From Pseudomonadota bacterium (GTDB lineage: Bacteria; Myxococcota_A; Polyangia; Fen-1088): DNA of 50,481 bases. Position 1 is the first letter of the stretch, and each line of letters begins with the position of its first letter. This document shows, in pieces, positions 8,145 to 17,080 of this stretch. The translations under genes were made by a program, and so were the position numbers. The notes under the pieces are model-generated. The model was not told where the DNA came from, did not search any database, and was given only the letters and a program-made list of their open reading frames with translations. The stretch is from the NCBI GenBank assembly GCA_017881245.1, contig JADGRC010000185.1, positions 1 through 50,481 on the forward strand, in the 5' to 3' direction.

Positions 8145-8194
8145 TGGCTCGCCGACGGCCCGCGGGTAGCCTATCGATGGCTCGCCGAAGGCCC
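8145..8194. promoter_or_regulatory. Pair of 17-bp direct repeats in divergent intergenic region
   Basis: tggctcgccgacggccc (8145-8161) is repeated with one change as tggctcgccgaaggccc (8178-8194), a 33-bp period or roughly three helical turns. The pair lies 34-83 bp upstream of the NtrC-type regulator start and between two divergent genes. The arrangement resembles paired activator or operator sites; no binding protein can be named. Confidence 0.35.
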
Positions 8195-8227
8195 CGGCAC
8201 ATTTGCGTTGTGATACCGTGATGGGTG

Positions 8228-9784
8228 ATGGGAGCGTCCACGCTTGACCTGGCGAAGTTTCCCGTATTGGTCGTCGACGACGAGCAAGACAACCTGGACG
8301 CTTTCCGGTTCAACTTCGGAAGAAGTTTTCGGCTGTTGTATGCCCAGGGCGGCGAGGAAGCTCTGGAGCTGGCGCGCCAGAATGATGTATCGGTTGTCGT
8401 GACCGATCAGCGCATGCCGCGCATGACGGGCCTCGATCTTCTGCGTGCCGTGCGCGCCGCTCGGCCCGACGCCATCGGCATCATCGTCACGGCCTTCACC
8501 GATGTCGACGTTTTGATCGAGGCCATCAACCTGGGACGCATCTATCGCTACGTGACCAAACCCTGGGACTCGAAAGAGATGCGCGGGATTCTGACCCAGG
8601 CGGTCGAGCGTTTTCACCTGGGACGCGAAAACCAGCGCCTGGGCGAGCAGCTCGCCGAGTACGCCGGGATGCTGGCCAGTGAAGCCCACGGTGCGTTCGA
8701 CTTTGGCGCCATCGTCGGCGACTCGCCCGCGCTTCGTGATGTCCTGGCGCGTGTCGAACAGGTCGCGCAGACCAACGCCACGGTTCTATTGCGGGGTGAA
8801 ACCGGCACCGGAAAAGAAATGGTGGCACGCGCCATTCACATCAACAGCGCCCGTGAGGCCCGACCCTTCATCAAAGTGAACTGCGCCGCGTTGGCCCAAG
8901 GCGTCCTTGAATCGGAACTCTTCGGCCACGAAAAGGGGGCGTTCACCGGGGCCATCGCCCGTCGTCCCGGACGGTTCGAGCTGGCCGAGGGCGGAACCCT
9001 GTTTCTGGACGAGATTGGCGATGTTCCACTCGATGTCCAGGTCAAGCTCCTGCGCGTGTTGCAGGAACGCGAGTTCGAACGTGTGGGCGGCACCGAGACC
9101 GTGAAGGTGGACGTGCGGGTGGTGTCGGCCACGCACCGGGATCTCGAGCGGCAGATCGCCGCCGGGACCTTTCGCGAAGACCTGTACTACCGGTTGAACG
9201 TATTTCCGATCGTGCTGCCACCGCTTCGCGAGCGGGCCGCCGACATCGCTCTTTTGGGGGACCACTTCGTCGCGAAGTACGCCCGTTCGTTTGGCAAGGC
9301 GATCCGCGGCCTGGACGCGGGCGCCAAGGCGGCGCTCGCTGGCTATTCGTGGCCCGGCAACGTGCGCGAGCTGGAGAACGTCATCGAGCGCGCCTTGATC
9401 CTGGCGCGTGGACCCGATGTGACGGCGGTCGATTTGGAATTCACGCGGCGATCACCGTCGTCAGGCCCGATCACGGCGGGCGTATCGTCGCTTGGTCCGA
9501 CTGGTGCGGTGCTTCCGATTGGCGACTCGGGTTTCACGCGGGACGGGGCCCGGCCCCTTCACGAACGACTCTCCGAGCAGGAAAAGGGAGAGATCGTCGC
9601 CGCGATTGACCAATCGCAAGGCAACATCGCGCACGCGGCACGGCGCCTGGGGATCAACCGGTCCACGCTGTACTATCGACTTCGCAAGCACGGGCTCGAG
9701 CATCTGCTGCCCATGAAGGAGACGCGCACCGAACCCGATGCGCCCGCTCCCGACGCAACCCCGGCCGCAATCCGGGAAACATGA
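8228..9784 (+). CDS. NtrC-type sigma-54-dependent response regulator
   Basis: 518 residues with three domains. Receiver: acidic pocket VVDDEQDN with Asp 17/18 and phospho-acceptor Asp 60 in VVTDQRMP, then the T/K switch (TAFTD, VTKPWD). AAA+ domain: Walker A GETGTGKE at about 190, sigma-54 contact loop GAFTGA at about 237, Walker B GGTLFLDEIGD, arginine fingers near REDLYYRLNVFPI. C-terminal Fis-type helix-turn-helix (NIAHAARRLGINRSTLYYRLRKHGL). It activates sigma-54 promoters on phosphorylation. No histidine kinase is adjacent, so it is an orphan regulator. ATG 8228 is chosen over GTG 8225. gshB follows after 10 nt and is probably co-transcribed. Confidence 0.93.
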   Translation: MGASTLDLAKFPVLVVDDEQDNLDAFRFNFGRSFRLLYAQGGEEALELARQNDVSVVVTDQRMPRMTGLDLLRAVRAARPDAIGIIVTAFTDVDVLIEAINLGRIYRYVTKPWDSKEMRGILTQAVERFHLGRENQRLGEQLAEYAGMLASEAHGAFDFGAIVGDSPALRDVLARVEQVAQTNATVLLRGETGTGKEMVARAIHINSAREARPFIKVNCAALAQGVLESELFGHEKGAFTGAIARRPGRFELAEGGTLFLDEIGDVPLDVQVKLLRVLQEREFERVGGTETVKVDVRVVSATHRDLERQIAAGTFREDLYYRLNVFPIVLPPLRERAADIALLGDHFVAKYARSFGKAIRGLDAGAKAALAGYSWPGNVRELENVIERALILARGPDVTAVDLEFTRRSPSSGPITAGVSSLGPTGAVLPIGDSGFTRDGARPLHERLSEQEKGEIVAAIDQSQGNIAHAARRLGINRSTLYYRLRKHGLEHLLPMKETRTEPDAPAPDATPAAIRET

Positions 9785-9794
9785 GAGTCTGAAC

Positions 9795-10733
9795 ATGAAG
9801 CTCCTGTTCATCATGGATCCCTTGGCCCGAATTCAAATCGCGGGCGATTCAACCTTCGCGATGATGCTGGCGGCTCAGCAACGGCGTCACGAGATCTGGT
9901 TCTGCGAACCACGGCACCTCGGCCTGGAGCACGACGAGGCAATGGCGCGGGCCTGGCCGGTCACCGTCCGACGGATTGCCGGTGATCACTATCTTCTCGG
10001 TCCGCAGTCCAGTGTTCCCCTTGGCAGCTGTCACGCGGTGTTTATGCGCAAGGATCCGCCGATCGATCTCGACTACTACTTCGCGACATTGCTGCTGGAA
10101 CGCGCGCGTGGAAGAACGTTGATCATCAACGATCCGCGCGGCCTGCGCGAATGCAACGAGAAGTTGGCCATCCTCGACTACCCGCACCTTTGCCCGCCGA
10201 CGGTGGTGACGCGCGAGACGGTCCGCCTCCGCAGCTTCCTCCTGGAACAGGGCGGGGAGATGGTGGTGAAGCCGCTCGATGCCTCGGGAGGCTTCGGCGT
10301 GTTCCACGTGCGCCAGGGCGACACCAACACCGGCGCCATCCTGGAGCAGGCGACCAATCTGGGACGGCGCTGGACGATGGCGCAGCGATATCTTCCCGAT
10401 GTGCGCAACGGCGACAAACGCATCCTGCTCGTCGACGGAGAGCCGCTTTGCGCGGTGCTGCGGGTCCCAGCCCCCGACGACGCGCGCGGGAATCTTCACG
10501 TCGGCGCGCGCGCCATGCCGACCAGGATCGAAGGACGCGACTTGGAGATCATCGCGGCCGTCGGTCCCCGCCTGCGCGACGCCGGACACTTCTTTGTCGG
10601 GTTGGACGTCATCGGCGGCCACCTCACGGAGATCAACGTGACCAGCCCCACCGGCATCATGGAGGCCAACGCGCTTTACGGCGAACAATACGAGGAACGC
10701 GTCATGCTGGCGCTGGAACGCAAGGTCGGCTGA
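9795..10733 (+). CDS. gshB: Glutathione synthetase
   Basis: Cytoplasmic ATP-grasp ligase joining gamma-glutamylcysteine and glycine; 312 residues, the normal length for GshB. Characteristic features are the start MKLLFIMDPLARIQIAGDSTF, VFMRKDPPIDLDY, NDPRGLRECNEKLAIL, the ATP-grasp VVKPLDASGGFGVF, and the metal-binding end FFVGLDVIGGHLTEINVTSPTG. I use ATG 9795 because the family motif starts there; the longer ORF from 9738 overlaps the upstream gene. gshA is not nearby. It follows the NtrC-type regulator by 10 nt, so its expression may be tied to that gene, which is unusual. Confidence 0.95.
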   Translation: MKLLFIMDPLARIQIAGDSTFAMMLAAQQRRHEIWFCEPRHLGLEHDEAMARAWPVTVRRIAGDHYLLGPQSSVPLGSCHAVFMRKDPPIDLDYYFATLLLERARGRTLIINDPRGLRECNEKLAILDYPHLCPPTVVTRETVRLRSFLLEQGGEMVVKPLDASGGFGVFHVRQGDTNTGAILEQATNLGRRWTMAQRYLPDVRNGDKRILLVDGEPLCAVLRVPAPDDARGNLHVGARAMPTRIEGRDLEIIAAVGPRLRDAGHFFVGLDVIGGHLTEINVTSPTGIMEANALYGEQYEERVMLALERKVG

Positions 10734-10776
10734 TTGCGGCCCCGATCCGTCAATCAGGGACGATACGACGACGCCG

Positions 10777-10815
10777 CGCAATCGATGGCGCGAACGGATG
10801 ACGCGATCGATTGCG
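10777..10815. terminator. 10-bp inverted repeat between convergent genes
   Basis: Perfect stem cgcaatcgat / atcgattgcg separated by 19 nt, midway in the 100-bp gap between gshB and the convergent lipoprotein gene. There is no T run. Probably a bidirectional terminator. Confidence 0.6.
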
Positions 10816-10833
10816 GGCGGGGACGGCGTTCGA

Positions 10834-12312
10834 TCAGGGGATGATGACGGTGCCGACGCACGTCGACAGATCGAACAACATGAATTCCAGCGCTTTTTCC
10901 TGCGGCGACAAGTCCATCGTCACGCATCCGGTCGGAAACGGTTTGGCGGGCGCTGAGAGGTCGTCGGTGGCGGTGCCCGATCCCGCCGACACGTGAAGAT
11001 CGCTGAACACGACCTTTCCACATTGTTTCACGGCGGGATCGGTCGGGGCGTTGAAGCTGAAGTACTGAACTGAAGCCGGCGTGTCGCTGTAGATCCAGCG
11101 CTGTGTGGGGGCGTTGACGGCCGCCACCGTCCGTTTGGCACCCATGATGACCAGTTGTCCCGGCGTCGTCGACGCCATGACGTTGGTCAGCCATTCGGAC
11201 ATCGCCATTCCCTTCGGGAACGTCGTGTCGATCGTGGCCGTGAACGGACTTTGCGGATCACCCTGATGATTGAATCGCGCGACCATTGGCCAGGGCGCCG
11301 CACCGTGTTCGATCCAGTAGTTGTGCCAATGGGACGCGAAAACTCGTCCGCCCGCGTTGGCGTAAGCTTGCAACCCCATCGTCGCGTTGACACTCTTGTT
11401 GGTGGGCCTCTCCGTGCCTTCGCAGGAGTGAAGAATGATGTCGTACTTGGTGAGGTTCGCGGCGACCTCCCACCAGGTCTCCGCGTCCGTGAAAGTGGCA
11501 CCCGCATTCAGCGAAGGGTCGTACGCATTCGTCCCCTGGCTCGCATTGCCCATGGCCACGCCCAGATGGCTGCCTCCGGCGTACAGATTCACGCGTCCGG
11601 TCCCGGTCTCCGGCGTGAACTCGCTGTCCTGCACGCCGATCTTACGCAGCAGGCACTCGAGCGCGTCCTTGCCTCCCGTGGTCAAGGCCATTCTGGGGAT
11701 GTGGCCTTCGCTCTGGTTGCGCGGAAGGCGCGTCACCGCCGGGTCGATGGCGGTGCCGGTACATGCCGCGACGGTGGGAATCACCGCGCCCTCGCGCCGC
11801 CATTTTCCGACCTGGATGACAAGAGGGATGTTGGTGCCCACGGGAACATCCGTCAGGGTGAACTGTCCCTTGGAATCGGTCGTCGCCGAAACCACGGGCG
11901 CCCCGGAAATCGACGTTTCGCAGTCGCAAGACGCGCCCTCCGTCAGCGGTTTCAGCGCCTCGTTCGGAACGTAGACCGTAACGTTGTACAAGGGCACCTT
12001 GCCCGCTGGATCGTAGACGGTCCCGGTCGCGGTTGTGTGTTCGCCCGGGTTGCACTTGGGCAACGAAGCGCAGGGACCGGAGGCACAGATCGTCTGTTGG
12101 CAACGAAGGCCCGTGCACGGTCCGCGATCGGGGGCAACGACACTGACGCCGCCGCGTTCTTGAAGGACACTGCCGTCATAAACGGGCAGTGATCCGTCAT
12201 TGTTGTTGTTCAGGCTGACCTGCGTCATCTGAGTCTTGTGGAACGAGCAGGCGCCGCCGCCAACGACCGCCAGGGACGCCACGAAAAAAGCCATCCTGCC
12301 GATGTTTGTCAT
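10834..12312 (-). CDS. Secreted lipoprotein with carboxypeptidase-regulatory-like domain
   Basis: 492-residue predicted lipoprotein (MTNIGRMAFFVASLAVVGGGAC, lipobox GGAC). After a cysteine-rich linker (CTGLRCQQTICASGPCASLPKC) comes an Ig-like/CarboxypepD_reg-like beta domain at ~95-165 (GTVYDPAGKVPLYNVTVYVP ... TDSKGQFTLTDVPVGTNIPLVIQVG). The C-terminal ~300 residues resemble a surface protein of unknown fold, with HSCEGTE and VFASHWHNYWIE segments reminiscent of a glutamine-amidotransferase-like fold, but I cannot confirm this. AAGGAG about 6 nt before ATG supports the start. It lies 138 bp downstream of the ECF/FecR operon on the same strand, with its own ribosome-binding site. Function unknown; similar large lipoproteins are typical of myxobacteria. 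Confidence 0.75.
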   Translation of the reverse strand: MTNIGRMAFFVASLAVVGGGACSFHKTQMTQVSLNNNNDGSLPVYDGSVLQERGGVSVVAPDRGPCTGLRCQQTICASGPCASLPKCNPGEHTTATGTVYDPAGKVPLYNVTVYVPNEALKPLTEGASCDCETSISGAPVVSATTDSKGQFTLTDVPVGTNIPLVIQVGKWRREGAVIPTVAACTGTAIDPAVTRLPRNQSEGHIPRMALTTGGKDALECLLRKIGVQDSEFTPETGTGRVNLYAGGSHLGVAMGNASQGTNAYDPSLNAGATFTDAETWWEVAANLTKYDIILHSCEGTERPTNKSVNATMGLQAYANAGGRVFASHWHNYWIEHGAAPWPMVARFNHQGDPQSPFTATIDTTFPKGMAMSEWLTNVMASTTPGQLVIMGAKRTVAAVNAPTQRWIYSDTPASVQYFSFNAPTDPAVKQCGKVVFSDLHVSAGSGTATDDLSAPAKPFPTGCVTMDLSPQEKALEFMLFDLSTCVGTVIIP

Positions 12313-12450
12313 ACGATCTCCTTGTCGTGATTCGGACGCTGACTCAGCGCGGCGCGCCCACGGAGCGATTTCCGCCAGGCCAGTATGAGTGCCGGATTGG
12401 CGCGGTCGACGCCATTCGTTGTGAAGTACCCGCCCGGACCCGACTTCCGC

Positions 12451-13782
12451 TCAGATTTCGAAGACTACGCCGAAGGAAGCGTGAATGGAATCGGAATTCG
12501 CCGCCCGCTCCTCGTAAGGCGCCCGATGCACGCCTGGAACGAGCCATCCGTGGACAACCCCGATCTCGAGGAAAAGGCTGACAAGCGGCGACAGTGTGTA
12601 ACGCAGTCCGGCGTCAGCGCCCAGCGTCAAGCTTGGCGTAAACGTCTCCCGACTCTGGAGCGCCGCAGCCGGCGTCGTCTCGGTCAGTGCCGCGCGAGCT
12701 CCGAGCGCCGCCCCCACGAAAGGCCTCACGCGCCCCGGAGCGATTTTCATCAAGTACTGCATGCCGAGGGCGGCGCCGAAAGTCCACACCCTAACGTCAT
12801 TTCCGTCGGTCCGAAACTGCCCAGCCAAAATGGGCCAGAGGGCCCTGACACAGATGGCCAGACGCCATTCGAGGGGCAAGTACCACAAGAATTGCAGGTG
12901 ACTGGTAGGCCCGCCGGGGGAGGCCTGCAGCCCTAGCGTGGCGCCTACGCCCAACTCCCACGCTCGCTCCATGGGCGCCGGGAATTGGGGCTCGGGGCTC
13001 TCGGGGGCCGGGACCGTACCGGCGGCCGAATCGACCCCATCGCGAGTGGCGGGCCCGGCTGGGTAGGGAGGCTGCAAAGGTGATCCGGGCGCGGCGGGCG
13101 GTGCGGGCCCGTTCGGATGGGACCCCGGCGACAAAAGGCCTGAAGAGACGTTCTCGGAGACACGTTGAGAGGAGCCCGATGAGGTTGGAGGGGACGGTGG
13201 GGGCGAGGTGGCGTGCGGGGGCGGAGGGAGAAACGCGGGCGGAGGCGGGGGTGACAGTGCCCCGGGTGGAATTTGGGCCGGCCCACGGGTCGTGGCGGGC
13301 GGGGCGGGCGGCCGCGCCATCGGCGGCGCCGTGCCCAGATCGATCGGGGGCGGCGGATCGTTTTCGGACAATACGCGCAGGTACTCCACGACGCTAAGGC
13401 AGGCGCGGCGTCTGGCCAGCCGGTCCCCGCCCGGCTCGACGATCTGCTCCAGATGCTCTTGGATCGAACCCGTCGATGCCACCCAGGTGAATACCGTCAT
13501 CAGCGCTTCGTCCGCGCGCACGACCACGCCACGCACCGGATCGTTCCCGACCAGACGGCGTGCGTCCACGCGCCAATCCGTGGTCTTGGACTCCAGGACC
13601 ACCACCGAGAAGCCAGACGCCGTCATTTCTCGGTGAAGATCCTCGGCCAGCCGCGATGTGCGGGGAGCCAACAGGCGTACGGTGATGGGGCTGCCAAACG
13701 CGGTGGCCCGGGCATTCGAAAGCACGACCGCGAGTCCGAACACGAGCCCAGTTACGAAGCGAGGCCCTGTCCGCAGTGTCAC
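12451..13782 (-). CDS. Proline-rich outer-membrane beta-barrel protein
   Basis: 443 residues. A signal peptide (residues ~1-28) is followed by an alpha/beta periplasmic region (~30-135), a very proline-rich linker (~140-265) and a C-terminal barrel-like domain (~270-443). The barrel has alternating hydrophobic strands (WELGVGATLGLQ, LQFLWYLPLEWRLAICVRAL, RPFVGAALGARAAL, LGADAGLRYTLSPLVSLFLEIGVVHGWLV, HASFGVVFEI). The start overlaps the FecR-like gene stop (13779-13782), so it is the third gene of an ECF sigma / FecR / outer-membrane cassette. The proline-rich spacer is consistent with a periplasm-spanning link to peptidoglycan or FecR. No transport function can be assigned. Confidence 0.7.
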   Translation of the reverse strand: MTLRTGPRFVTGLVFGLAVVLSNARATAFGSPITVRLLAPRTSRLAEDLHREMTASGFSVVVLESKTTDWRVDARRLVGNDPVRGVVVRADEALMTVFTWVASTGSIQEHLEQIVEPGGDRLARRRACLSVVEYLRVLSENDPPPPIDLGTAPPMARPPAPPATTRGPAQIPPGALSPPPPPAFLPPPPHATSPPPSPPTSSGSSQRVSENVSSGLLSPGSHPNGPAPPAAPGSPLQPPYPAGPATRDGVDSAAGTVPAPESPEPQFPAPMERAWELGVGATLGLQASPGGPTSHLQFLWYLPLEWRLAICVRALWPILAGQFRTDGNDVRVWTFGAALGMQYLMKIAPGRVRPFVGAALGARAALTETTPAAALQSRETFTPSLTLGADAGLRYTLSPLVSLFLEIGVVHGWLVPGVHRAPYEERAANSDSIHASFGVVFEI

Positions 13783-15095
13783 GGGGATCCGTCGGGCGGC
13801 TGTTCGAGAACCTCTCGGGCAAGCGTGGCGTGTGGACCACTGGGCGCGCGCGCCAAGTATCGGCGCGCTGCGTTTCGCGCGGCCTCACGATCGTCCACCC
13901 GGATGGCGCACTCCAACAATCGGCCAGCCGCCTGATCGGCGAGCGGCGCGGAAGGCCAATCGCTGACGTACCGGCCAAACCACCGAGCGGCCTCGTCGGG
14001 ATGCCGTGACTCGAACGCCAAGCGCCCAAGACTGAACACCGCGTCCGCGGCCAGGCGATCACCGGGGAATCTGGTCACCAGAGCCTGGAACGCCTGCCGG
14101 GCCTTGGTGTGCGCGCCGGAATAGCGGGCCACGTCACCCAACGTCAACAACCGGCGGGCGTCCAACCGGCGACAAAGGTCGCTCCAACCCAATCGCTTCG
14201 CCGCCGACAGAGCGTCGCGATACTCGCCACGCTCGGCCAGTCTCAGCCATTGGTCAGCGGACGACCACCCGACCGATCGGAGCGAGGATTCTTCCGCCCG
14301 CGGTGGCGTTGACGGCACCGCCACCGACGGCGATGGACCGCCGAGCAGGGGGCCGGACACCCGAGGATGCTCCGTCACGGGGGCAGGGACAGTCGCTGCG
14401 CCCGCGACCGATGTCGGGGAAGCGAGAGCCTCGACGAGAACGGTCCCCGATACAATCTTCAGCCGTTGTCCCGCGCGAAGCGGGAGCGCCGCGCCCAAAA
14501 CCGCGCCGTCGATCACGACGGCGCCTTCGTATAGATCGACTTCAAGGGCGGCCGCCGCCCAGGTCATGGCGAAGCGCGTTCCCGTTACGCGCACTCGATA
14601 AGGGCCGGCGTGCAAGAGCCACAACGTGGTTTCAGCATGGACGACCTGCGCCTCGAGGCGACCTCGCTCGAGGACGATGTCCGCCCCCGCGCCCGTGAAG
14701 CGCTGAATGTGTCCCGCGGATCCCGCGCGAAAAGTCACGCTTGATCCGTCCGAAAACCGAAGCGGCAGATCGCTGCGCGCATCGGCGACGAATGACCGTT
14801 CGGCCAAAGCCGCCGCGGGGGACAGCGCCAACGGGGCCGACCCCGCTGTTTGTCGCCGCGACACATTGCGCGTCAGCGCTCCTGCAAGGAAGACCGTCGC
14901 GACCAATGCCCCAAGACCGATCGCCATCAGGGGAACGCGAAGCCGAAAGCGCGCGCCCCGGGACAGCGCCAACCGAGCGGCCACGGCCTGGCCCAGATCG
15001 CGCAACTGACTGTCAACAAGGTCGGAAGCCGATGCGTCCTGAGCCGCCGCGAGACGGCGCCACAGATCGGAACGAAAGCGGGACGGCAGGCTCAT
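13779..15095 (-). CDS. FecR-domain anti-sigma-type protein with TPR repeats
   Basis: 438 residues. A cytoplasmic N-terminal helix region (~1-60) is followed by one transmembrane segment (LMAIGLGALVATVFLAGAL). A periplasmic FecR domain (~90-200) follows: LRFSDGSSVTFRAGSAGHIQ, GADIVLERGRLEAQVVH, GPYRVRVTGTRFAMTW, LEVDLYEGAVVIDG, LRAGQRLKI. The C-terminus has TPR/YbgF-like helices (ALSAAKRLGWSDLC, TKARQAFQALVTRFPGDRLAADAVFSLG, PDEAARWFGRYVSDWPSAPLADQAAGRLLECAI). FecR proteins transmit envelope signals to an ECF sigma factor. The ATG at 15095 overlaps the sigma factor stop (ATGA), supporting sigma/anti-sigma pairing; the longer ORF from 15110 is not needed. Confidence 0.85.
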   Translation of the reverse strand: MSLPSRFRSDLWRRLAAAQDASASDLVDSQLRDLGQAVAARLALSRGARFRLRVPLMAIGLGALVATVFLAGALTRNVSRRQTAGSAPLALSPAAALAERSFVADARSDLPLRFSDGSSVTFRAGSAGHIQRFTGAGADIVLERGRLEAQVVHAETTLWLLHAGPYRVRVTGTRFAMTWAAAALEVDLYEGAVVIDGAVLGAALPLRAGQRLKIVSGTVLVEALASPTSVAGAATVPAPVTEHPRVSGPLLGGPSPSVAVPSTPPRAEESSLRSVGWSSADQWLRLAERGEYRDALSAAKRLGWSDLCRRLDARRLLTLGDVARYSGAHTKARQAFQALVTRFPGDRLAADAVFSLGRLAFESRHPDEAARWFGRYVSDWPSAPLADQAAGRLLECAIRVDDREAARNAARRYLARAPSGPHATLAREVLEQPPDGSP

Positions 15096-15763
15096 TTCGT
15101 CTCCAGCCAAGGTGCGAGCGCCTCGAACTGGCGCGCCAGCTTGAAGAAACGGCGCTCGGCCCTAACCAGTCGCCGGCGAACCGTCGCCACCGACATCCCG
15201 CATGCGGCGGCGGTCGCCTCGAGACCCAGCCCTTCTAGGATCCGCAGCGCGAAGGGAATGCGTTCATCCACCGGCATCCGGTCGAAGATCTTGTACACAC
15301 CGGATGCCGCCTCTTGTAAGTCGGCCCCGGCCCAACTCACCTCGGGTTCGGGAACGCTGTCGAAGAAGGTCAGCCAGCGACGCCGATGACGCCGACGAAT
15401 GGCTTTGCGGGCCGTGAAGATCGCGATCTGCGTCAGCCAGGATTTCAGCGCGCGTGGCTCGGTCAAACCGTCGATGCTCGCCCAGGCGTTCAGCAAGACG
15501 TCTTGAAACACGTCGGCCATTTCACTGTCGTGCCCCCCGAGGATCCGCATCAAGACGCGCCGCACGTGGGCGCCGTGTCGCTCGACCAGCGTCGTGACGG
15601 CCGAGCGCTCCTTTGCCCGCAACCGGGCGACCAATCTCGCGTCGTCGGCGAGGCTTGTCTCGTCACCGCTCGGCTCAACGGGAAGGGGGACAATGCGCAA
15701 CACATGACTCACGAGTAAATAGTGCCCCGAGATCGACCCGTTTTGCTCAGAAAATTCACGCAC
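15092..15763 (-). CDS. ECF RNA polymerase sigma factor
   Basis: 223 residues with Sigma70 region 2 (LVARLRAKERSAVTTLVERHGAHVRRVLMRILG, then DVFQDVLLNAWASIDGLTEPRALKSWLTQIAIFTARKAIRRRHRR for -10 recognition) and region 4 (RMPVDERIPFALRILEGLGLEATAAACGMSVATVRRRLVRAERRFF, helix-turn-helix for -35 recognition). There is no region 1 or 3, so it is an ECF type. It heads the operon sigma - FecR/TPR - outer-membrane barrel. The N-terminal ~25 residues may be over-extended; a downstream GTG near residue 21 (VLRIV) is an alternative. Likely held inactive by the FecR-like partner and released by an envelope signal. Confidence 0.88.
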   Translation of the reverse strand: MREFSEQNGSISGHYLLVSHVLRIVPLPVEPSGDETSLADDARLVARLRAKERSAVTTLVERHGAHVRRVLMRILGGHDSEMADVFQDVLLNAWASIDGLTEPRALKSWLTQIAIFTARKAIRRRHRRRWLTFFDSVPEPEVSWAGADLQEAASGVYKIFDRMPVDERIPFALRILEGLGLEATAAACGMSVATVRRRLVRAERRFFKLARQFEALAPWLETK

Positions 15764-15825
15764 TACCTCGAAATGACATGGTCCGGACGGGCCTTGCCCA
15801 GCTATGGTGTTCCGGAGAACGGGGC

Positions 15826-16989
15826 GTGATTCAGCCGATCTATTTCTTCTATTTCATGTCGGTCGGTGTGAGTATGCCGTTTTTTCCACCGTACCTGCGC
15901 GGCCTCGGCCTTTCGGGACGCCAAATCGCGACGATTCTGTCGATGGTCCCACTGCTGAACATCGGCGTGCCACTTTTTTGGGCCTGGACCGCCGATCGCA
16001 CCCGCCAGCACGCGCGTATCTTGAGCGGCATTTGTCTCGGTGCATTCTGCGGCTACGCGCCGCTCTTGATCGCGCGCACGTTCTGGCCGGTGCTGGTCAG
16101 TTATCTGTTCTTTGGCGTCTTCAGTGTGGGAATCGGTTCGCTGGTCGATTCCGTGGCCATCGCGCGTGTGCGGCAGGGGGAGGACTATGGCCGAATCCGC
16201 GTCTGGGGGTCGGTGGGGTACATGGCATCCGCGATCGGTGTCGGCGCGTTACTGACCTCACGTGGCGGGCGCGCGGCCGACATCTTGGTTCCATCCGCGG
16301 TGGCGGCGGCCTTGCTCGCGACTTTTCTCGCGACGCTGCAACACCACGGGGCCGGCGAGGCACCGGCACGACCGCACTGGCGCGACTCGCGCGCGCTGCT
16401 CGCGAACCCGCGTTTTCGTCTGCTGCTGGTGCTGGCGCCGTTGCACTGGATCGGCTGCTCCCCCTACAACATCTTCTTCGGTATCTTTGTTCGCGATCGA
16501 CATTTCACCCCCGTGGTCCTGGGCCTGGCGCTTGCCACCGGAGTGGTGGCCGAGATGCTGGTTTTGCTGCGGTTCTCGTGGTTGCGCCGTCGGTTCGAGA
16601 TCGAGACCCTCCTGGCCATCGCCTTCGGGGGGACCATCGTGCGTTGGATGCTGATGCCGTTCGTCACGTCCACGGGCGCCGTGGTCTCGCTGCAACTCTT
16701 CCACGGATTTACCTTCGGCCTGTTCTGGGGCGCGGGGATCGCGCTCGTGGGCGAATGCGTGCCGGCGTCGCTGCGGGCGACCGGACAGTCGTTGTTCGTC
16801 ACGTCGATGCTCGGCGTTGGGAACGTCGCCGGTTATCTGGCGACGGGCTGGATCTACGACCGGAGCGGGCAGGTCGATCCGGCCTTCTTCGCGGCCGCGG
16901 CGCTGGAAGCCGTCCCGCTAGCTTTGGCCCTCGGGGCGCGGCGCCGCCGCCGGGTTGGGGAACGCCGATGGAGCGAATCCAACCCGTAA
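15826..16989 (+). CDS. MFS transporter, PPP (HcaT/MFS_1-like) family
   Basis: 387 residues, about 12 transmembrane helices, inner-membrane major facilitator. The opening IQPIYFFYFMSVGVSMPFFPPYLRGLGLSGRQIATILS and the MFS motif region AWTADRTRQHARIL match the HcaT-like group (3-phenylpropionate and nucleoside-type transporters). GRIRVWGSVGYMASAIGVGALL is also family-typical. The substrate cannot be inferred. I choose GTG at 15826 because GGAG lies 9 nt upstream and the first helix begins directly; the longer ORF overlaps the divergent sigma-factor gene. It starts divergently from the ECF sigma factor with a 62-bp gap. Confidence 0.88.
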   Translation: MIQPIYFFYFMSVGVSMPFFPPYLRGLGLSGRQIATILSMVPLLNIGVPLFWAWTADRTRQHARILSGICLGAFCGYAPLLIARTFWPVLVSYLFFGVFSVGIGSLVDSVAIARVRQGEDYGRIRVWGSVGYMASAIGVGALLTSRGGRAADILVPSAVAAALLATFLATLQHHGAGEAPARPHWRDSRALLANPRFRLLLVLAPLHWIGCSPYNIFFGIFVRDRHFTPVVLGLALATGVVAEMLVLLRFSWLRRRFEIETLLAIAFGGTIVRWMLMPFVTSTGAVVSLQLFHGFTFGLFWGAGIALVGECVPASLRATGQSLFVTSMLGVGNVAGYLATGWIYDRSGQVDPAFFAAAALEAVPLALALGARRRRRVGERRWSESNP

Positions 16990-17080
16990 ATCGAAGTCAC
17001 TCACCATGAAATCGACCTGCGGACGTACGGGTCAATGGTGCGCTGGGCGTCGGCTCACGCATTCGACATCGCTCCCGCCT

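Noticed and set aside
8185-8227. Sigma-54 (-24/-12) promoter before the NtrC-type gene
   Set aside because: GGCACATTTGC has the wrong GG-to-GC spacing for sigma-54 promoters.
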